Shown: one piece after another, positions 12,063-24,839 of the stretch
How positions within the stretch are numbered: the stretch's first letter is position 1
How the letters are laid out: every line of letters starts with the position of its first letter
Assembly (NCBI GenBank): GCA_905221615.1
Contig: CAJNDT010005334.1
Coordinates: 1,179,001 to 1,243,000 of the forward strand
Length of the DNA: 64,000 bases
Direction of reading: 5' to 3'
Source: Symbiodinium sp. CCMP2592
Lineage: Eukaryota; Sar; Dinophyceae; Suessiales; Symbiodiniaceae
Made by a program: the position numbers and the translations under genes
Notes under the pieces: generated by a model
The model's input: the letters and a program-made list of their open reading frames with translations, nothing else
Told to the model about the DNA's origin: nothing
Databases searched by the model: none

Positions 12063-12924
12063 TGAGCAAATCCTTGAGCCGACTTGTTAGACCCTACTTA
12101 GAGACTGTGGGATAAATCCCGATCCGGGCACCGATGATGCCAGCTGCAAGAGTCCTTGCGACTAGTACAACCGTCCCTGAAGCAAACCCTACAATGCCCC
12201 ATTGGGAGCTGGGATTAGGGGGACCCTTGGGGATATAGACCCTGTCAGTAAGGCCTCTTTTAAGAGAGCCAGAAGTAGGGTTCAGAAGGGGTACCCTTTA
12301 AGGGGTCTCCCTAACAATACTACCTAATTACCCATGGCTGACAGTCCAGCTCTTCCGTGACGGCATGGTCCATCGCCTTGTCACACGGTTTAGGGTTTAG
12401 GATTTAGGGTTTTTAGCGCCCGGATTAAAGGTTATTGAGGGCAAGGGGAGAGCCATGATTTTTAGCGGCGGCAGATAGAAACAACTACCGTTGTAGTTAC
12501 GAGCTACACGTACCCTTCGCCTGTGCAAGAAAGAATGTCGTTCAACCCCGAAATTCCAAACCTTAAAACACTAATCTGAACTCACACCCTAGAAACTAGA
12601 CAACAGGTGAAAGCCGACGTCATGACAACACAGTGGACTAGCCTTTCCCCATGCGCCAGCACGTTACGACTTAAGAAATGAAAACTTGCAGTAGTCGGGT
12701 TACGGGGAATATCAGACGGGGAAGATTAGAGGATATCATGTTGAATTGTTCAAATCTCTTATTAACGCATCTGGACGCGAAGGTAGGAGTGGAAAAGCTT
12801 GCAGGGTTCAGGTAGGTTGAGCTTGTGGTATGCTGGTGGCTGCGGGTTTTGAGGTGGAACTAAACACTAGACTCAGGAAAGTCAAGCGTGGAGCACACTG
12901 GAGCTGTAGTGCTGCACAGCTTGC

Positions 12925-13016
12925 AAACCCTAAACCCTAAACCCTGAAGCCCAAAACCCTAAACCCCTAAGCCCCTAAACCCTAAACCCCCAAACCCCTA
13001 AACTCTAAACCCTCAA
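12925..13016 (-). repeat. Degenerate CCCTAAA array (about 12 units)
   Basis: Head-to-tail AAACCCT units with CCCCTAA and CCCTGAAG variants, i.e. the TTTAGGG telomere word on the minus strand. Confidence 0.9.
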
Positions 13017-13926
13017 CCACTACCCTGAGAGAAGGTACTATCAACATGCAGCTTCACTGTCTCTCCACTGTTTGTGCGCCGGAGCCCCGGGCAGAATCTG
13101 GCGGGCGAGAGCTTCAAGCCATCGAAAAATACTGAGCGAAGAGGTTTCCAAATCTTAAAACAGATGTTTCGACAGCTTCACCTGATGCAAAAAGGCTCTA
13201 ATTGAGTTTGATAAGTAAGAACATGAAACTCAGACTATCCTCGTATCTTGTGACCTGGTGACTTGAAGGGGCTTGTAGCTGAAGGGGTTGTGGATAGCTG
13301 ATGCCTTCTGCAAAGATGCCTTGAATCTCTGGGTCGGGATAGCATAACGAGAGTGTGGATAGGGATCTTTTGCACCTTGAATTAGGGCTGGCCACCACAA
13401 ATGGAGCCAAGAAGACGCACGCCAACGCTATTTGTTTCCGCTCACTGGGTAGACAGCGGGGCCAGCAGTGTCTGGGGCCCCAACCCTTGATATCTCGTGA
13501 TGCTACACGCAGAACCTTGAATGTGATTCTGCTGGCCGGACTGCCAGCATGTGAGGATGAATACAGTTACGGGAAACTTAGGCCCTAAACCCCACAACTA
13601 AAGCTAAGATCCAGTTGGGGATTTGTGTCCTCGGCTTTCTGCAAAGGGAAAGTTTCGCAAGTGCCGGAGTTCCAACTCTGCGGCGTATGTTCGAAGAGGC
13701 CTCTATAGGTACTCTAGCCGAGTATTTCTGTGGAGGCTCCTTGCTTCACTGAGGGGGTTTAGGGTTTAGGGTTTGGCCAATTAGACAATGCGCGGATTAA
13801 GGTGGAGGTTGGCAAGTTTAAGGCTTGGGGTTTGGGGCAAAAGTTTAAGGTCTCGAAAATCTATTTGCCCGGGACAGTCTTATAGGAGCTCAAGCAAGCA
13901 AGCAAGGCCTTCGGGTGTATAAGAGA

Positions 13927-13984
13927 TGATATATATATATATAAATAAATAACATATGTATATATATATATATATACATATACA
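13927..13984. repeat. AT-rich microsatellite
   Basis: ATATAT tracts with a central AAATAAATAACATATG interruption. Confidence 0.9.
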
Positions 13985-15063
13985 CAATAAGTAGTATGAT
14001 AAGGAACCCTGCAGAAATATAGCTGGTAGGACACTTCTCCTACGGATACCAAACAAGGATCCTTGACAGAAATCCCCAAGTTCCACACCGAGACACAGCT
14101 CGCCGCAATGTTTTGCGAGCGCCCATGCCGCTAAAGCTCACTTCAAGAGCCCCCGCCCGTGTCTTAGGTCTTAGGATAGCCTTCGACACAGGGCATACCA
14201 TAGTGCAATGGCCCGGGCAGCTTCCATCAAGGATGCCGGGCTTTCGCGAGCGAACGGACAGTGACAGAGGTCAGAAAAAAAAACAAAGGGGTCCTTATAA
14301 AAGTACGGCACCTAACATTTAGGGTACCCAAAAAGGGGCCATGAGGCAGATCCCAAAGCCCCAAGTTTCAAGCAGACTTCTACCCTTTGCCCCGAGCCCG
14401 ATAGCCGTAGCAGTAGCAGCCCTGACCCCATCCAGAATCCAACTCATAGTTTTACATAGGCTAAACCTACAAATAACTGAGTGTTCACAGCCTCGTGAGG
14501 CGGAGCCAACCAGCAAGTTCAGGGTGTCGGTGTTCAGGCGTAACAGCTCAGTGTCGAGGCTTAAATAAAATGAAACAAGCAGTTTCAAATCAAAACCCAT
14601 GACTTCTTGCCGTCCGCTCCTATGCATCCGTGAAACAGACAGAGGCCTTAAGCCTCACGCGACTCCTCGAAACACACTCTCTGCTCTGTCTTCGTTTGAG
14701 GTTCAGCAAGCCTATGTGTGATTACTTGAAGATTTTTGTGGTGTCTGCCAACTAGGTAGGCAAGCTTCTGCACCCTGAAAAAATGCCGTAACCTCATAAT
14801 CCTGATTGCCCCAGAAATCATTCAAACCTTAAGCCCAATAAATCCTAAAAGCCTTAATCCCTACATATAAGCCGTAAACCCTACATCCTATAAATCTTAA
14901 GCCCTACATATAAGCCCTAAACCCCAAAAGCCCTCATACAGAGCCAGCGCAGGATAGGCGTGTAGACACATTTGCTCAAGAGCCGCCCTGGGTCGTCTGC
15001 TGCTGGTTTGTCATGCCTGGCATCGACGAATTAGCAGACCATATAATATGTGATACAAAGAGC

Positions 15064-15088
15064 CAAGCTATATGTACACATATGTATG

Positions 15089-15122
<34 letters not shown>

Positions 15123-15491
15123 CATACATATGTGTGCGCACACAAACGCTGCATATCATATGTATGCGTTGATACCAGTGCAGGCAGACAGGCAAACAAA
15201 CGAACGAAGAGAAACCAATTTACGTACATTGTATTTGCATGGATATATAACAGAAATATACATACGCATACATATATAATTACATGCATGCATGCATGCA
15301 TGCATACAAACAAACATACATACATATACAACTCCTTACATACACAACTCCATGCATACATACATCCATACATACATACACATATACATATATACACAAG
15401 CATACACACGCATACATATACACATACATATATACAGAGGGAGATGTATGTATGCAGAGAGAGAGAGAGAGAGATAGAGATAGACAGAGAG

Positions 15492-15526
<35 letters not shown>

Positions 15527-15531
15527 CTGCG

Positions 15532-15570
<39 letters not shown>
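15064..15570. repeat. Compound microsatellite (AT, ACAT/GCAT, GA)
   Basis: Successive AT (15090-15120), CATACATA and GCATGCAT (15240-15440) and GAGA (15452-15570) tracts. The many open frames over this region are low-complexity artefacts. Confidence 0.95.
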
Positions 15571-15574
<4 letters not shown>

Positions 15575-16573
15575 TATAATATTATCATAGTATCACAATT
15601 GCTGTAATGTCCCGCGCAGGGGCTTGAACAACATGGGATTGAAGTCTGGCGCTTCAAACGGGCATCCATCGGCCATGCTGCGTGTACAACCACGGAGCCC
15701 TGTAATTACGAAACTAGTTGCGCGATGTTGAAGCCTGGGTCTCAACCCCTGAACTTTAAGTATCAGTCCTGGGAAGGACGGATCTTCCTCCTCGCTGGTC
15801 TCGGCCTGCAACTCGCAAACAGGGGATTTGCAACCGCTGCAAACGTCGCAGGGTCAGTCTAAACGATGGCAACATCACCAATGCGAAAAGCCTGGCCTAG
15901 CTCGGTAAGGTACGTCACGTGAAGGTAAGCGTGACGCTTTTAACATTTTCTGAGATTGAATCTTCCCAGCGGCAAACTGTCTTGAGCCACTTTGACTGTG
16001 AATCTTCGTATATTGGAACATTCCATGTGCAACTAGCCTATAAACTATATAAACGATATAAACTATAGGCTGTACTGGCTGATCCTAGTGGAGGGCGGCA
16101 TAGGCCCGGAGTCGAACGAACATTAGGAGACTTCGGGCTCCGCTCCGCTTCCTCCCTGAGTGCACAACCCATGCTTGCGGGTTCATGGTTTAGGGTTTAG
16201 GGTTTTGGGTTTAGGGTAGTACGGGTTCATGGCTTATGCAATAATTGAGGGCTTGTAAAGCAACAAGTTTCTAGATCATTCCGGGTAAGCGCCGTCAGAT
16301 GTGCTGCTTGACGGCTGCCAACATGTAAGCTGTACAGTATGAGGTCAGAATCCTTAAGTTGTACGACTGGGTATGGAGCGTCATCGGGATGTCGGATTTG
16401 CCCTGGTATGTTAGTCGGCTTCGGTCAACTCAAGAACCAAACACGTCGCAAGTGCAGGCCGCGAATACAAACGAACCTCGAGATGGTAGCCCCTGAATTT
16501 CAACCACATGCTGCATCTCCGTCACGTCTGTCAGAGGCGTGGCTGTGCAACAACATACTGCGATAAGTTTAAG

Positions 16574-17662
16574 TCAACTCTGGCCCTGCAAAGCGCGATA
16601 CACCCTGCTCGTCAGTCTGAGCAAGTCGGTATCTTGTGCTTTGGCCTGGGAAATCACATCTAACGCGGCTCGTCGATGCTCCGGGCCTGCTTCATCGACG
16701 AGCTTTCGCACCTGTGCTTTGCTTTTGACCCTCGATGTCCGCGAGAGGCTTCCAAGCAGTGATGCCACATGAACGTCCACGAAGAATCGGTCCAGGGTGT
16801 CCATGCCCAACTGCGCAGCCCTCGAGGCTACTTCGTTGACTTGCTGCCATGGCCTTCCAGCATATGCAGCCATCACACATCTGAAGTGAACCTCGTTGGC
16901 AGATATGTTTCCTTGTGCCATTAGCTCCAAAAAGTACTCCGCGACCTTAGGCTTTGCTGCCAGCTTGCAGCCATTCAAGGCAGCACCCCAGGTCCCGGCA
17001 TCAATATCCATGCCCTCTTTCACGATCTCATCAAGAAACATAGAAACTCGTGTCAGATCAGCGGCAGTTGCTGCATCAATTACCATTTCGTTCAAGAACA
17101 AATATTTCTGCCTCGGTGTCCATGTCGACCAGGTACCGTTCTTGGCATCCTCCCATAAAGAGTATGCCTTTGCATGATTCTTCAGCTTTGTGAAGAGCCG
17201 GACAGCCGATGTGTACGTAATAGCAGTTGGCGGTGTGCCGGCATCGCACATGTCAGCAAACACATTGGCACCGTACCTAAACTGTCCGCACCTGAAGGCT
17301 GCATGCATTATTCCATTACACATCGGAGCCTTGTAGACCTTGCAAGATTCCCAGGCTTTCTTGGCAGCAGGCCACTTCAACTTCTTTGACGCACTCGAGA
17401 TGATGTTCAAGCTTGAGGTCTCCTGAGGTGTGAGTTTCACTGCGTCCGCTCCGACCTTTGATATAGGGCTCCTAAGGAGGAGACCCCTATCTTCGTTGAG
17501 CTTCTCCATCTGCTTGCTTACCCTGTGGCGCGGCACGCTGAACACAGATGATCTGACCGACCCTAACTGCCATGATGTTAGCAGCAGGATCAGTATCAAG
17601 CAGGAGACTACACCAGGCCGTGTCGGTTTTCTTGGACGATTAGTCTCCGAAAAGGCAGCCAT
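16574..17662 (-). CDS. Pentatricopeptide-repeat-like protein, probably organelle-targeted
   Basis: A single uninterrupted frame of 362 codons from an ATG at 17662 to TGA at 16574. An in-frame TTG two codons upstream is not needed. Residues near 18-36 form a hydrophobic segment (VVSCLILILLLTSW) followed by 'SVRSSVFSVPRHR', which resembles a dinoflagellate plastid bipartite leader: a signal sequence, then an aromatic residue close to the cleavage point, then a basic, Ser-rich region. From about residue 95 helical pairs of roughly 35 residues follow, including 'MCNGIMHAAFRCGQFRYGA' and 'TAITYTSAVRLFTKLKNHAK', in the helix-turn-helix style of PPR proteins that bind organellar RNA. Repeats are degenerate. 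No intron is apparent and the gene is isolated. Targeting and RNA role are inferences. It is the clearest intact gene of the left half. Confidence 0.8.
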   Translation of the reverse strand: MAAFSETNRPRKPTRPGVVSCLILILLLTSWQLGSVRSSVFSVPRHRVSKQMEKLNEDRGLLLRSPISKVGADAVKLTPQETSSLNIISSASKKLKWPAAKKAWESCKVYKAPMCNGIMHAAFRCGQFRYGANVFADMCDAGTPPTAITYTSAVRLFTKLKNHAKAYSLWEDAKNGTWSTWTPRQKYLFLNEMVIDAATAADLTRVSMFLDEIVKEGMDIDAGTWGAALNGCKLAAKPKVAEYFLELMAQGNISANEVHFRCVMAAYAGRPWQQVNEVASRAAQLGMDTLDRFFVDVHVASLLGSLSRTSRVKSKAQVRKLVDEAGPEHRRAALDVISQAKAQDTDLLRLTSRVYRALQGQS

Positions 17663-20225
17663 GTCCAAGAAAAGGACCGGAGAGACCCAAAGCTGCAGCT
17701 ACGACGGCAGAGCAGCGAATGGCACAGAGCTGGCCTACGCTTTGGGACTACAGTACAGTCGGGATCGGGTAAACGGCTGAGGGAACAAGTCATCCAACTG
17801 ACACACACCTCGACTGATGCCGGAATGAACTCAGGTTGTGGAGGCCACAGGACGCAATGATGTCTCACCTTTTGTCTTCGTTTTCTGACTTCCAACTTCG
17901 GCAGCAGCCCATCTCAGGGAGCCCAATACCTTGAAGTTATCTCAACTCACTAAGCACTCAAGCCATTCCATTCCATACACGAAGCATCCAAACCCAAAAC
18001 TCAAAATCCTAGGCCTTCAGTTCCTTAACACCAAACTCGAAATCCAAACCTCAACCATTCCTTGAACACTCCTAGCCCTGAGGTCTCACACCCCTCACAG
18101 CCCCGAAATGAAGAGCCTCATCTTCGAAGTCTTCATCGAACTCAACCTTCAGCCAGAACGGGTGTCCGGGGTTTGGGAGTTAAAGATGTTTTTTAAACAT
18201 CCCTTCTTTCCGTCTCGCATGATTAGGGCTTAGGGGATTAGGCCGGATTCTAAAAGTGCGGATCAATTAGCGGGGGGTCCCGGTTAAAGGATTCCAGGTT
18301 CCAGGCTTCAAGAGTGCTTTCCGACGCACGAAGTAGCAATCAAATCTAATGACTCTACTGGTTCTGGCTCAGTCCAAGCGGAGCTTCCGACTCCAGCGTA
18401 CACACTGTGATTTGAGCTCCGAGAATTAGCTGGTGTGACGGTCGAAGTCGGGTCTCAGGGGTCGGGGAAGTCCAGCCCCAGAGCTCGAGAAGCGGCTGGA
18501 TCTTGGCACCTCAACCTTATACGTGCTACATTCATTGCAAGAGCCGTGATGGGGCTCATTTCCTGAAGTTTCACGACATACTTTCCCGAAGAGGTCGACC
18601 TCCGTTGAAGTTCCTCTTCCCAGCACATCCAAGCACACAATTTCGACACCATCCCAAAACCAATCCCTTCATTCGGAACCATCCCGCCTGCCTCCTCTAA
18701 TTCAATAACCTAAAACCATGTTCGCAATCCTAAACTTCGTGAGGCCTGCATACTTGTAGAGCTCTCCGAACTGTCCATATGATCACTCAACCCCAGACCG
18801 TGTAATTACACCTCGACATCATCGTCGTGCTCTGACAGGTCGTCGGCAACGACGGGGTCCACCCCTGCGACCTGCTCTGCCTTCCACGGATTTGGGGTTG
18901 CGGCTCATCATGGCAAGGCTCACTGTCATGATGGGGATGGTGATGCTGACTTGAATGGTGATGGCGAAGAGGGTGAACATGAGGACCATGCTGGTGATGA
19001 TGAACAAACAAATGCTCGCGATGGCGGCTGCTGTGATAAAGGACCATGCGCATGTTTCATGCGGATGATGGTGAATAAACAACCATCGTGCAAGTGACGA
19101 TGTGCTGAGGGACACTGACATTCATAACGATGATCGTGGAAGCAATGATTCTAAAAGCGATGGCGATGGCGTGCGACTTTGTTGGTGGTGATGAGAATTC
19201 AACATGACAGTGCCGTTGAAAGTGGCACTAGCGAGTTTCCGCGGTGTCCTCCTGCAACCGCGCACACCGTGCTTTTAATCTATTGCTCCTCGTTGCCACA
19301 GGCTTCCAGAAATTATCATAGTCGCATAAAAAGCTCTCCAAGCCATCATGGTTGCCACTTCACAACAATCACCATGTTTCCAATTTTTCCAGCATCGGTC
19401 AACATCATCAGCAGCAGGAGTGGCACCTACAACAGCAATATCGTCACGATTTTCTTGGTGTAGCCATTTCTCTCCATCCAGAGCCTGTATGACCATGGCG
19501 CATGCTAGTCGGTGTTCTTGTGCACATAAAAATTGCGCAAAAGCTTCAGTCACTCCTACCACTGTTCATAAGCACAGCAGGCCACGCCTCTGATTCGGTG
19601 GCTCCCGGCTGGCTCGGCTCCATCGCTGAGGGCTGCGGCTTTGACAAGAACTCCTCAAAGTCCGAGTCGTAGTTGTAGGCCTTCTTGCCCTAAGGGTCCA
19701 TGTACTCATATAGTGTATACATTGGCCTTAAAGTACTCCCTATGTAGCTACATTGGGCTCAAAGTATATACTATTTGGGTACATGGACCCTTAGGGTTGG
19801 TTTAGGAGTTTAGGAGGCTTGAGGTTTAGGGCTGAAGCCTTTGGATCATGTTTAGGATAGTTAAGGCTTGGGGGCTTAGATGCTTTTAGTGGAGGTCGGG
19901 ATTGAACTACAGGATTTGCATCTTTTTTTGTGGGTTTTGTTGATATTTTGTTTTCCGGTTTCGGTCTGAAGCTTGAATGCATTAGCGCAAACGCGAAGTA
20001 CAAGTTCGTTATGTTTGGCGCAGTGTATAAACTCTTTGAAACAGTAGCTGCCACAACGCATTGCCGTCTCGGACACTGTTGTAGTAGGGGGTTAAGACTG
20101 TTGACCGCTCTTTAGGGCCTCTCTCGCAAATGCCCACGATGCCCGATGAGTTGGAGTCTGGAGCACATCATCCGTTCCCAAGAGCAGAAGTACCGGTACC
20201 CGAGCATGGAGACGACCCCTAAACA
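17663..20225. other. Intergenic, degenerate GATG repeat, one MITE
   Basis: A degenerate GATGGTGATG-type trinucleotide/hexanucleotide repeat occupies about 18890-19190, with CATCAT/AACAAT words continuing to 19450. The histidine-rich frames opposite it are artefacts. A family E MITE lies at 19691-19793. Nothing else supported. Confidence 0.55.
19691..19793. mobile_element. MITE, family E copy 1 (TAAGGGTCCATGTAC termini)
   Basis: A perfect 15-bp inverted repeat TAAGGGTCCATGTAC / GTACATGGACCCTTA around a core with TTGGCCTTAAAGTACTCCC and TTGGGCTCAAAGTATATAC. A second copy in the opposite orientation lies at 52953-53052. Confidence 0.85.
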
Positions 20226-20640
20226 TTAGCCTAGGCATTCCATCAAAGCTTCAAGCCCCGTCATCAATGTTTTCATGAGAAGCAGCCTGTCCTCTTCTTC
20301 TGCTTCCTCTGGAAGGTTCGACGCTGCCGTTCCAGTGGTTCCTCTGGGTGGCTTGTGCAATGCTCGACTGGCATATCCAGCACTTGGGGCTTTCAAGAGT
20401 TCCGGGCCTCTGCTTGTGTTGCGAGCTTTCAGTTTCATTCAAAGTACATGGCTGAACAGTTTCGATCCAGGGTGCAGGATAAAGCGCCAAACCCTGATCT
20501 TTGCAAGGTTTAGGGACTTCTGGTTTGGGTCAAACTGTGCTTTAGGATGCCGGGTCAAGCCTTCGAGCTTCGTAAATCTTTCCAGCTCTCCGATCGCTGC
20601 AGTCTGGAATTCGAGATGGTGGACATGGACTTATATCGGG
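20226..20640 (-). CDS. Possible two-exon gene fragment (minus strand)
   Basis: Minus-strand stretches of coding character: about 20505-20625 contains 'TAAIGELERFTKLEGLTRH' and 'PKAQFDPNQKSLNLAK', and 20226-20400 ends with 'EEEDRLLLMKTLMTGLEAL' before a stop. A competing frame over 20251-20400 contains a CxxC ('KCWICQ'). The join between the two is unclear. I do not recognise the product. It may be the 3' end of a gene or a remnant. Confidence 0.35.
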
Positions 20641-22456
20641 ACCTGAACACCTGATAGTGATAGTACAGCTAGTAAGAACAAAAACCAAGAATAACGGCAA
20701 TGCTAAGAAAAGTATGACAATGATACTTTACTTGTACCCCTAGTCAATCTTTAACTCGACGGCCAGAGCAAGACCAAAGTCTACTTGTTGTCTGTCAGGA
20801 CCCTGCAGCGAATCTGCTCTGTTTAATCCCATGAAGACCAATACCAATACCTCTGGGCCCTTGAGTAGCTATAGGTAGTCTTTCAAAAGAGCATATTGAA
20901 GGCTTGCATAAAGTTGGGAACATTTGGACTAAATGGGGGCTAAATCCTGAAAGACCCGACGCCAAAGAACACCAAAGCATGCAGAGCCTAGCAGTTCCGA
21001 ATCGGGCTGTGCGTCCGCGGCCTTCGCAAGCGATTTGGTGCATGGCGTCGGTGCTCAGACGCAGACACTCCAGGCGAGGCAGGTTTGCTGAGGTCTGATT
21101 GAGAATTATCCCTGTAAGCCCTAACCCAGGCAGCTCGACTTGAGGCCTGATATCTCCACAGGTTTATGAGGTTTCCGTTTCGCATAGCTTGAATATCTTG
21201 CGACAAGTGAGGCCTTGTCGCGGCGTTATTATAGCCCTCCTTGGGATTCATCATAATGCTTCACAGCATACAGCAAGATCCGTCTTGGAACGACCTCAAG
21301 AAAGGGCACATCGCTACTTGTTAAGAAGCCTCCGAAATCAGCAAGAGCTCAGCCCTTTTCTAGCTGGGCCTAGGGTTTAGGGCCATCAGCCCTAAGCCGA
21401 ACATCTCTTACACAAACTTGCGGCGCCCTTCTGAGTCAATCCCACAACACAGACAACAGTCCGGGAACGCCGGCGCATCACACCCCAAAGCCCAACGCAG
21501 ACAAAGCAAGATCTAAAATTCAAAAAGCCTAACGCTGCAACAAAAAAGCAAACCGAACAAAGTCGCTTGGGAGCCATGTTTTATCAGATCCTACTCGCAG
21601 CCCTCAGCCCACCAAACCTGCGGTTCCAGTCTTAACAACCTCTGTACCCACACAAAACCCCTAAGTCCTGTTCCAAAACTCCAAACCCACCTCGGGCTTG
21701 GGAGCTTCATCCGAAGAAGGCTCTGAGGGCCTCTCACCATCTGTGCCTGCGGAATGACTTCGGGGACTCTGGAAAGAGCCTTCGATTCCCGGGCTTGGGG
21801 ATACGAGCTCCCCGAAAGACCCGCTAAGACCCTTTAAGTACCACTAGATCCACATGTTTTGGTCCCCAGTAGTGGGTCGTTTAGTAGAGGGTACTTGAGG
21901 GCACTAAGGGCAGCAGTTTTCAGCACCGAAACCCCGAAAGCCCGAAGCTTTCCCCTAAACACCAAAACCCCGGATGCAACCCTAAAGAACTGCAAACTCG
22001 CAAACCTCATAGGTTTGTCACACAGATGAACCCAAAAACATCCGGATCCCAAACCCCAAACCTACTCCCAGCCTTCTTCCCGAGGCCCTACCGAAAGCTC
22101 ATCCGCGGTGCCAATGGCGTCCTGAGCGAGTGTGGCAAGGCTCTTTCGTCTTTAAAGCTTCGGGTTCTAGGCTTTTTCAGGTTTTAGGACAGGATCCAGA
22201 GTGAGCATGTAGGTCGATAGTGGTTGGATTCAGGGTTTTAAAGTGAGTAGGGATTCGGACTGCAGGGGACTCCGTTGGGAGACCTTAGGAAAATCACTTG
22301 CAGCAGGAGTGAATACTGCGAGCGGTGACTGGAAGCATGCGCCCACTTTACCAGTGTGTGTGGATAATGTTTTCACGATTAGACCCTACCTAAAACCCGT
22401 TAGGTTTTGGTTACTGTTTGGGAGCTGGCTGTGAGGATAAGCCGTTCGCTTGACAG
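20641..22456. other. Intergenic, one uncertain exon-like stretch
   Basis: A minus-strand frame at about 21080-21254 ('EGYNNAATRPHLSQDIQAM') has protein-like composition but no support from splice sites or a family. The rest contains scattered telomere-like words and no supported feature. Confidence 0.45.
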
Positions 22457-22991
22457 ACTAAGCTTCGCGCCGGAGAAAGGCTCACATTGCTGTTGGCTGC
22501 CTGCAGAGTATGGGAAGTTTCCCACAACGACGGCTTGCTTGAAGCATTGTCACAGGACTTGAAGCCTAAGCCGTAAATGGTGCCACAAGTCGTAAGCATC
22601 GTGACGATTTGTGAAGTCCAAGTCTCATGCAGAGTTTAGACTTCAGGAGCGGTTGAGGATCAAAAAAACTGATACGCACGAGTCTTGCATGCACTTGGTG
22701 GGTCGAGCTTCGCAACTCTCCAGACATATGAAAAATGCCCAGGCCAGGAAGAAATATCTTGGTGATGAATGGATGCACGACCTGATGGAAAAGGAACGGC
22801 TCTTGCTTGTAAGCTTTTACGCATGCAGGCTTGCATGTGGCATGTGTACCTAGAACATCAAGACAGCCAATGCAATCACACAGATGCAAGCGATCGAAGG
22901 ACACAGCAGGAAGCACATGAGAGCGTACATGGGCTTCGTCGCACAAAGCTACACGCTCGCACTTCCAGCCTGCACATTCCAACAAATGTAG
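22457..22991 (+). CDS. Three-exon 3' part of an unidentified gene
   Basis: Three stretches on the + strand fit a splice model. About 22457-22563 ('LTLLLAACRVWEVSHNDGLL') follows GACAG|A. 22647-22808 follows CTTCAG|G, is exactly 54 codons ('HMKNAQARKKYLGDEWMHD') and ends at GTAAGC. 22884-22991 follows CACACAG|A, keeps phase 0 and ends '...LPACTFQQM' at TAG. The donor after the first exon is unresolved. The first exon resembles a helical repeat of FASTK/RAP-type organellar RNA proteins (weak). The 5' part was not found. Confidence 0.55.
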
Positions 22992-23730
22992 GTCTCCACA
23001 GGGTTCATACTTTAAGGGGTTAGGGTGTAGAGTTCGCGATTTACCCGGAGCCTAAACAACCTAATCTTTACTTAAAAACCTCCCAAAATATGTAAAATAA
23101 TGGCCCAATACCCATAAAAGGCTATTATTCTACATACTCCCCCTTGGGGTCCAGGTAAGGATGTATAGAAGGAAAACGTAACGAGGAATCCAGGTAGGTT
23201 CTCTAGGAGCCAGGCCAGATAGGGCTTAGGGAGTCTTTGCGAATGAGTACCCTAGCCACAAAAAAAAGGTTAACCTTTGCAGTTCAGAAGATAACACATG
23301 TGTTGCACTCTCTTTCAATTATTGTAGGATTATGTAAAGCTCCCACTCCTCAAGAAAAACGACTCAGCTACTAAGGAGTTAAGGGGTACCAGGCCTGGGA
23401 GTAATTGTCGTCCTCGGGCGTGCCAGGCTTGTGCAAGCCATTTCCTTGCGATCAGCAAATCACAAGAAGCCAAAAGCTCTGGGGGTTTGGGTTTGGGGTA
23501 CATCTTTTAGGCCCCGGTCCTATACCCTGCGAAGCCCTACATGCCGATCAGGAATGACTTTCCGAAAACCCATCTCTCAGCCAACCTTGATTTATCCTCG
23601 TATGTCCATCAGGTCCCAGCTTGAGTCTTGAGCTGCCTGGCTTGTTGCCTGCCTTCCTGTGAACTATGCTGCCCCCGAGTCCTAGGACAGTTCTGTCCGG
23701 TGTATCATCTTATGCATCATAATCCAAACC
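22992..23730. other. Intergenic with one MITE
   Basis: Family A copy 2 lies at 23071-23155. Otherwise telomere-like words and no supported exon. Confidence 0.6.
23071..23155. mobile_element. MITE, family A copy 2
   Basis: Core AGGCTATTATTCTACATAC, right terminus CTTGGGGTCCAGG, with TA directly outside both ends. Confidence 0.85.
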
Positions 23731-23928
23731 CTAAAGCCAAACCCGCAAGCCGCAACAGTCCCTTTTAATCAGCCTATCAGTTGCCTTGAGGTGTCTTTGC
23801 CCTTCGATTTGTTGAGCTTTGAGGTTCATCATAGCCACTTCCAGCAAATCCGTAGACCTTGGTAACCAGGCCTGAATGTTTTCTTGACCCTGATGTTCGC
23901 TGAAGCCGGTAGCTGCTGATCGGATCAT
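23731..23928 (-). CDS. Possible isolated exon (minus strand)
   Basis: Minus-strand frame with balanced composition, including 'FSEHQGQENIQAWLPRSTD' and 'LLEVAMMNLKAQQIEGQRH', in a region otherwise of telomere-like DNA. No neighbouring exon or known family identified. Confidence 0.35.
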   Translation of the reverse strand: MIRSAATGFSEHQGQENIQAWLPRSTDLLEVAMMNLKAQQIEGQRHLKATDRLIKRDCCGLRVWL

Positions 23929-24762
23929 TTGGAACTGTCAAGCAGAAAAGTTGGGTAACCTAAACCCCCCCAAGAATTCGAATACGAATTCGTATCTGTA
24001 TAGTTGTAGATCACCAAACCCTATTCTACTTCCCCAATCCCTAATTAGACCCTAAACCTTGTTGCTTTGCAACAGGCCTTATACTTCGACTGGGGTCGGT
24101 CGCCCCTGAAGCTTCAGCAGCTTTACTGCTGGCCAAGAACCCTAAACCCTAAAAGCACATCACCAAACCCTATGCTAGGCCCCTGTAGGACCTTCCCCTC
24201 TCTGGAGTCAGGCTGCCTTGCTCCTGCGTGCCCGTAGACATCGCATCGCTGGCCTCGTTCGCCTCGCCCACTCTTCGGTTTAGCGTCTCAGGTTTTGGGG
24301 TTGCGGGCTCAGGAAGGAGCCCAAGTTTAGGATTCTGGGGATGAGGGTTTTAGGAGTTGGCATTCAACCTTGATGTTTTCTTCGTCTTCCTCATCACGTG
24401 AATCTTCGCAATCAGTCGCCACCGCCGTTCCCACTCTCATCGTCATCCTTTTATTTTAGCCTTCCCCACCACCACTAACCCCAAACCCATCCCAGACCAC
24501 GGGCACAGACTTCCCTAAACACCCTAAAGCCTAAACCCTAAACCCTATAACGCCTAATTAAGCCCTAAACCCTAAACTCTGAAAGCCCAAGCCCTCAACC
24601 GTACTCTGGCCGAGCATAGCAGCGCCTCCATCTCCGGCGTAAAAGAGCCGACCTCCTCCTGCCGCCGAAGCCCCCAGAAACTTACCGTTGGTTATTGGGA
24701 ATTAGAACAGGGTTCCTTTAAAAGGTCCATAAGGGCTACTATAACTACCATAAGGGTTAGTT

Positions 24763-24839
24763 TTGGTTAGTAGGGAATGGAAGAATGGTAGTAATAGTAA
24801 TTATAATTGTACCCCATTCCTCCCTTCCCTACTAACCAA
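24763..24839. mobile_element. Hairpin element (TTGGTTAGTAGGGAATGG termini)
   Basis: Inverted termini TTGGTTAGTAGGGAATGG / CCCTTCCCTACTAACCAA around an AT-rich centre (GTAATAGTAATTATAATTG). Single copy in the window. Confidence 0.6.

Larger units (their letters stand above)
12066..16573. other. Intergenic with microsatellites and telomere-like arrays
   Basis: Holds a CCCTAAA array (12925-13016), AT and ACAT microsatellites (13927-13984, 15064-15440), a GA tract (15452-15570), and scattered telomere-like words. A half-copy of a family D element is visible at 14300-14336 (CACCTAACATTTAGGGTACC). No supported exon. Frames at 13200-13590 are unconvincing. Confidence 0.6.

Noticed and set aside
18787-19121. 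His/Met-rich frames opposite GATG repeats
   Set aside because: Degenerate trinucleotide repeat; no conserved or domain-like sequence.
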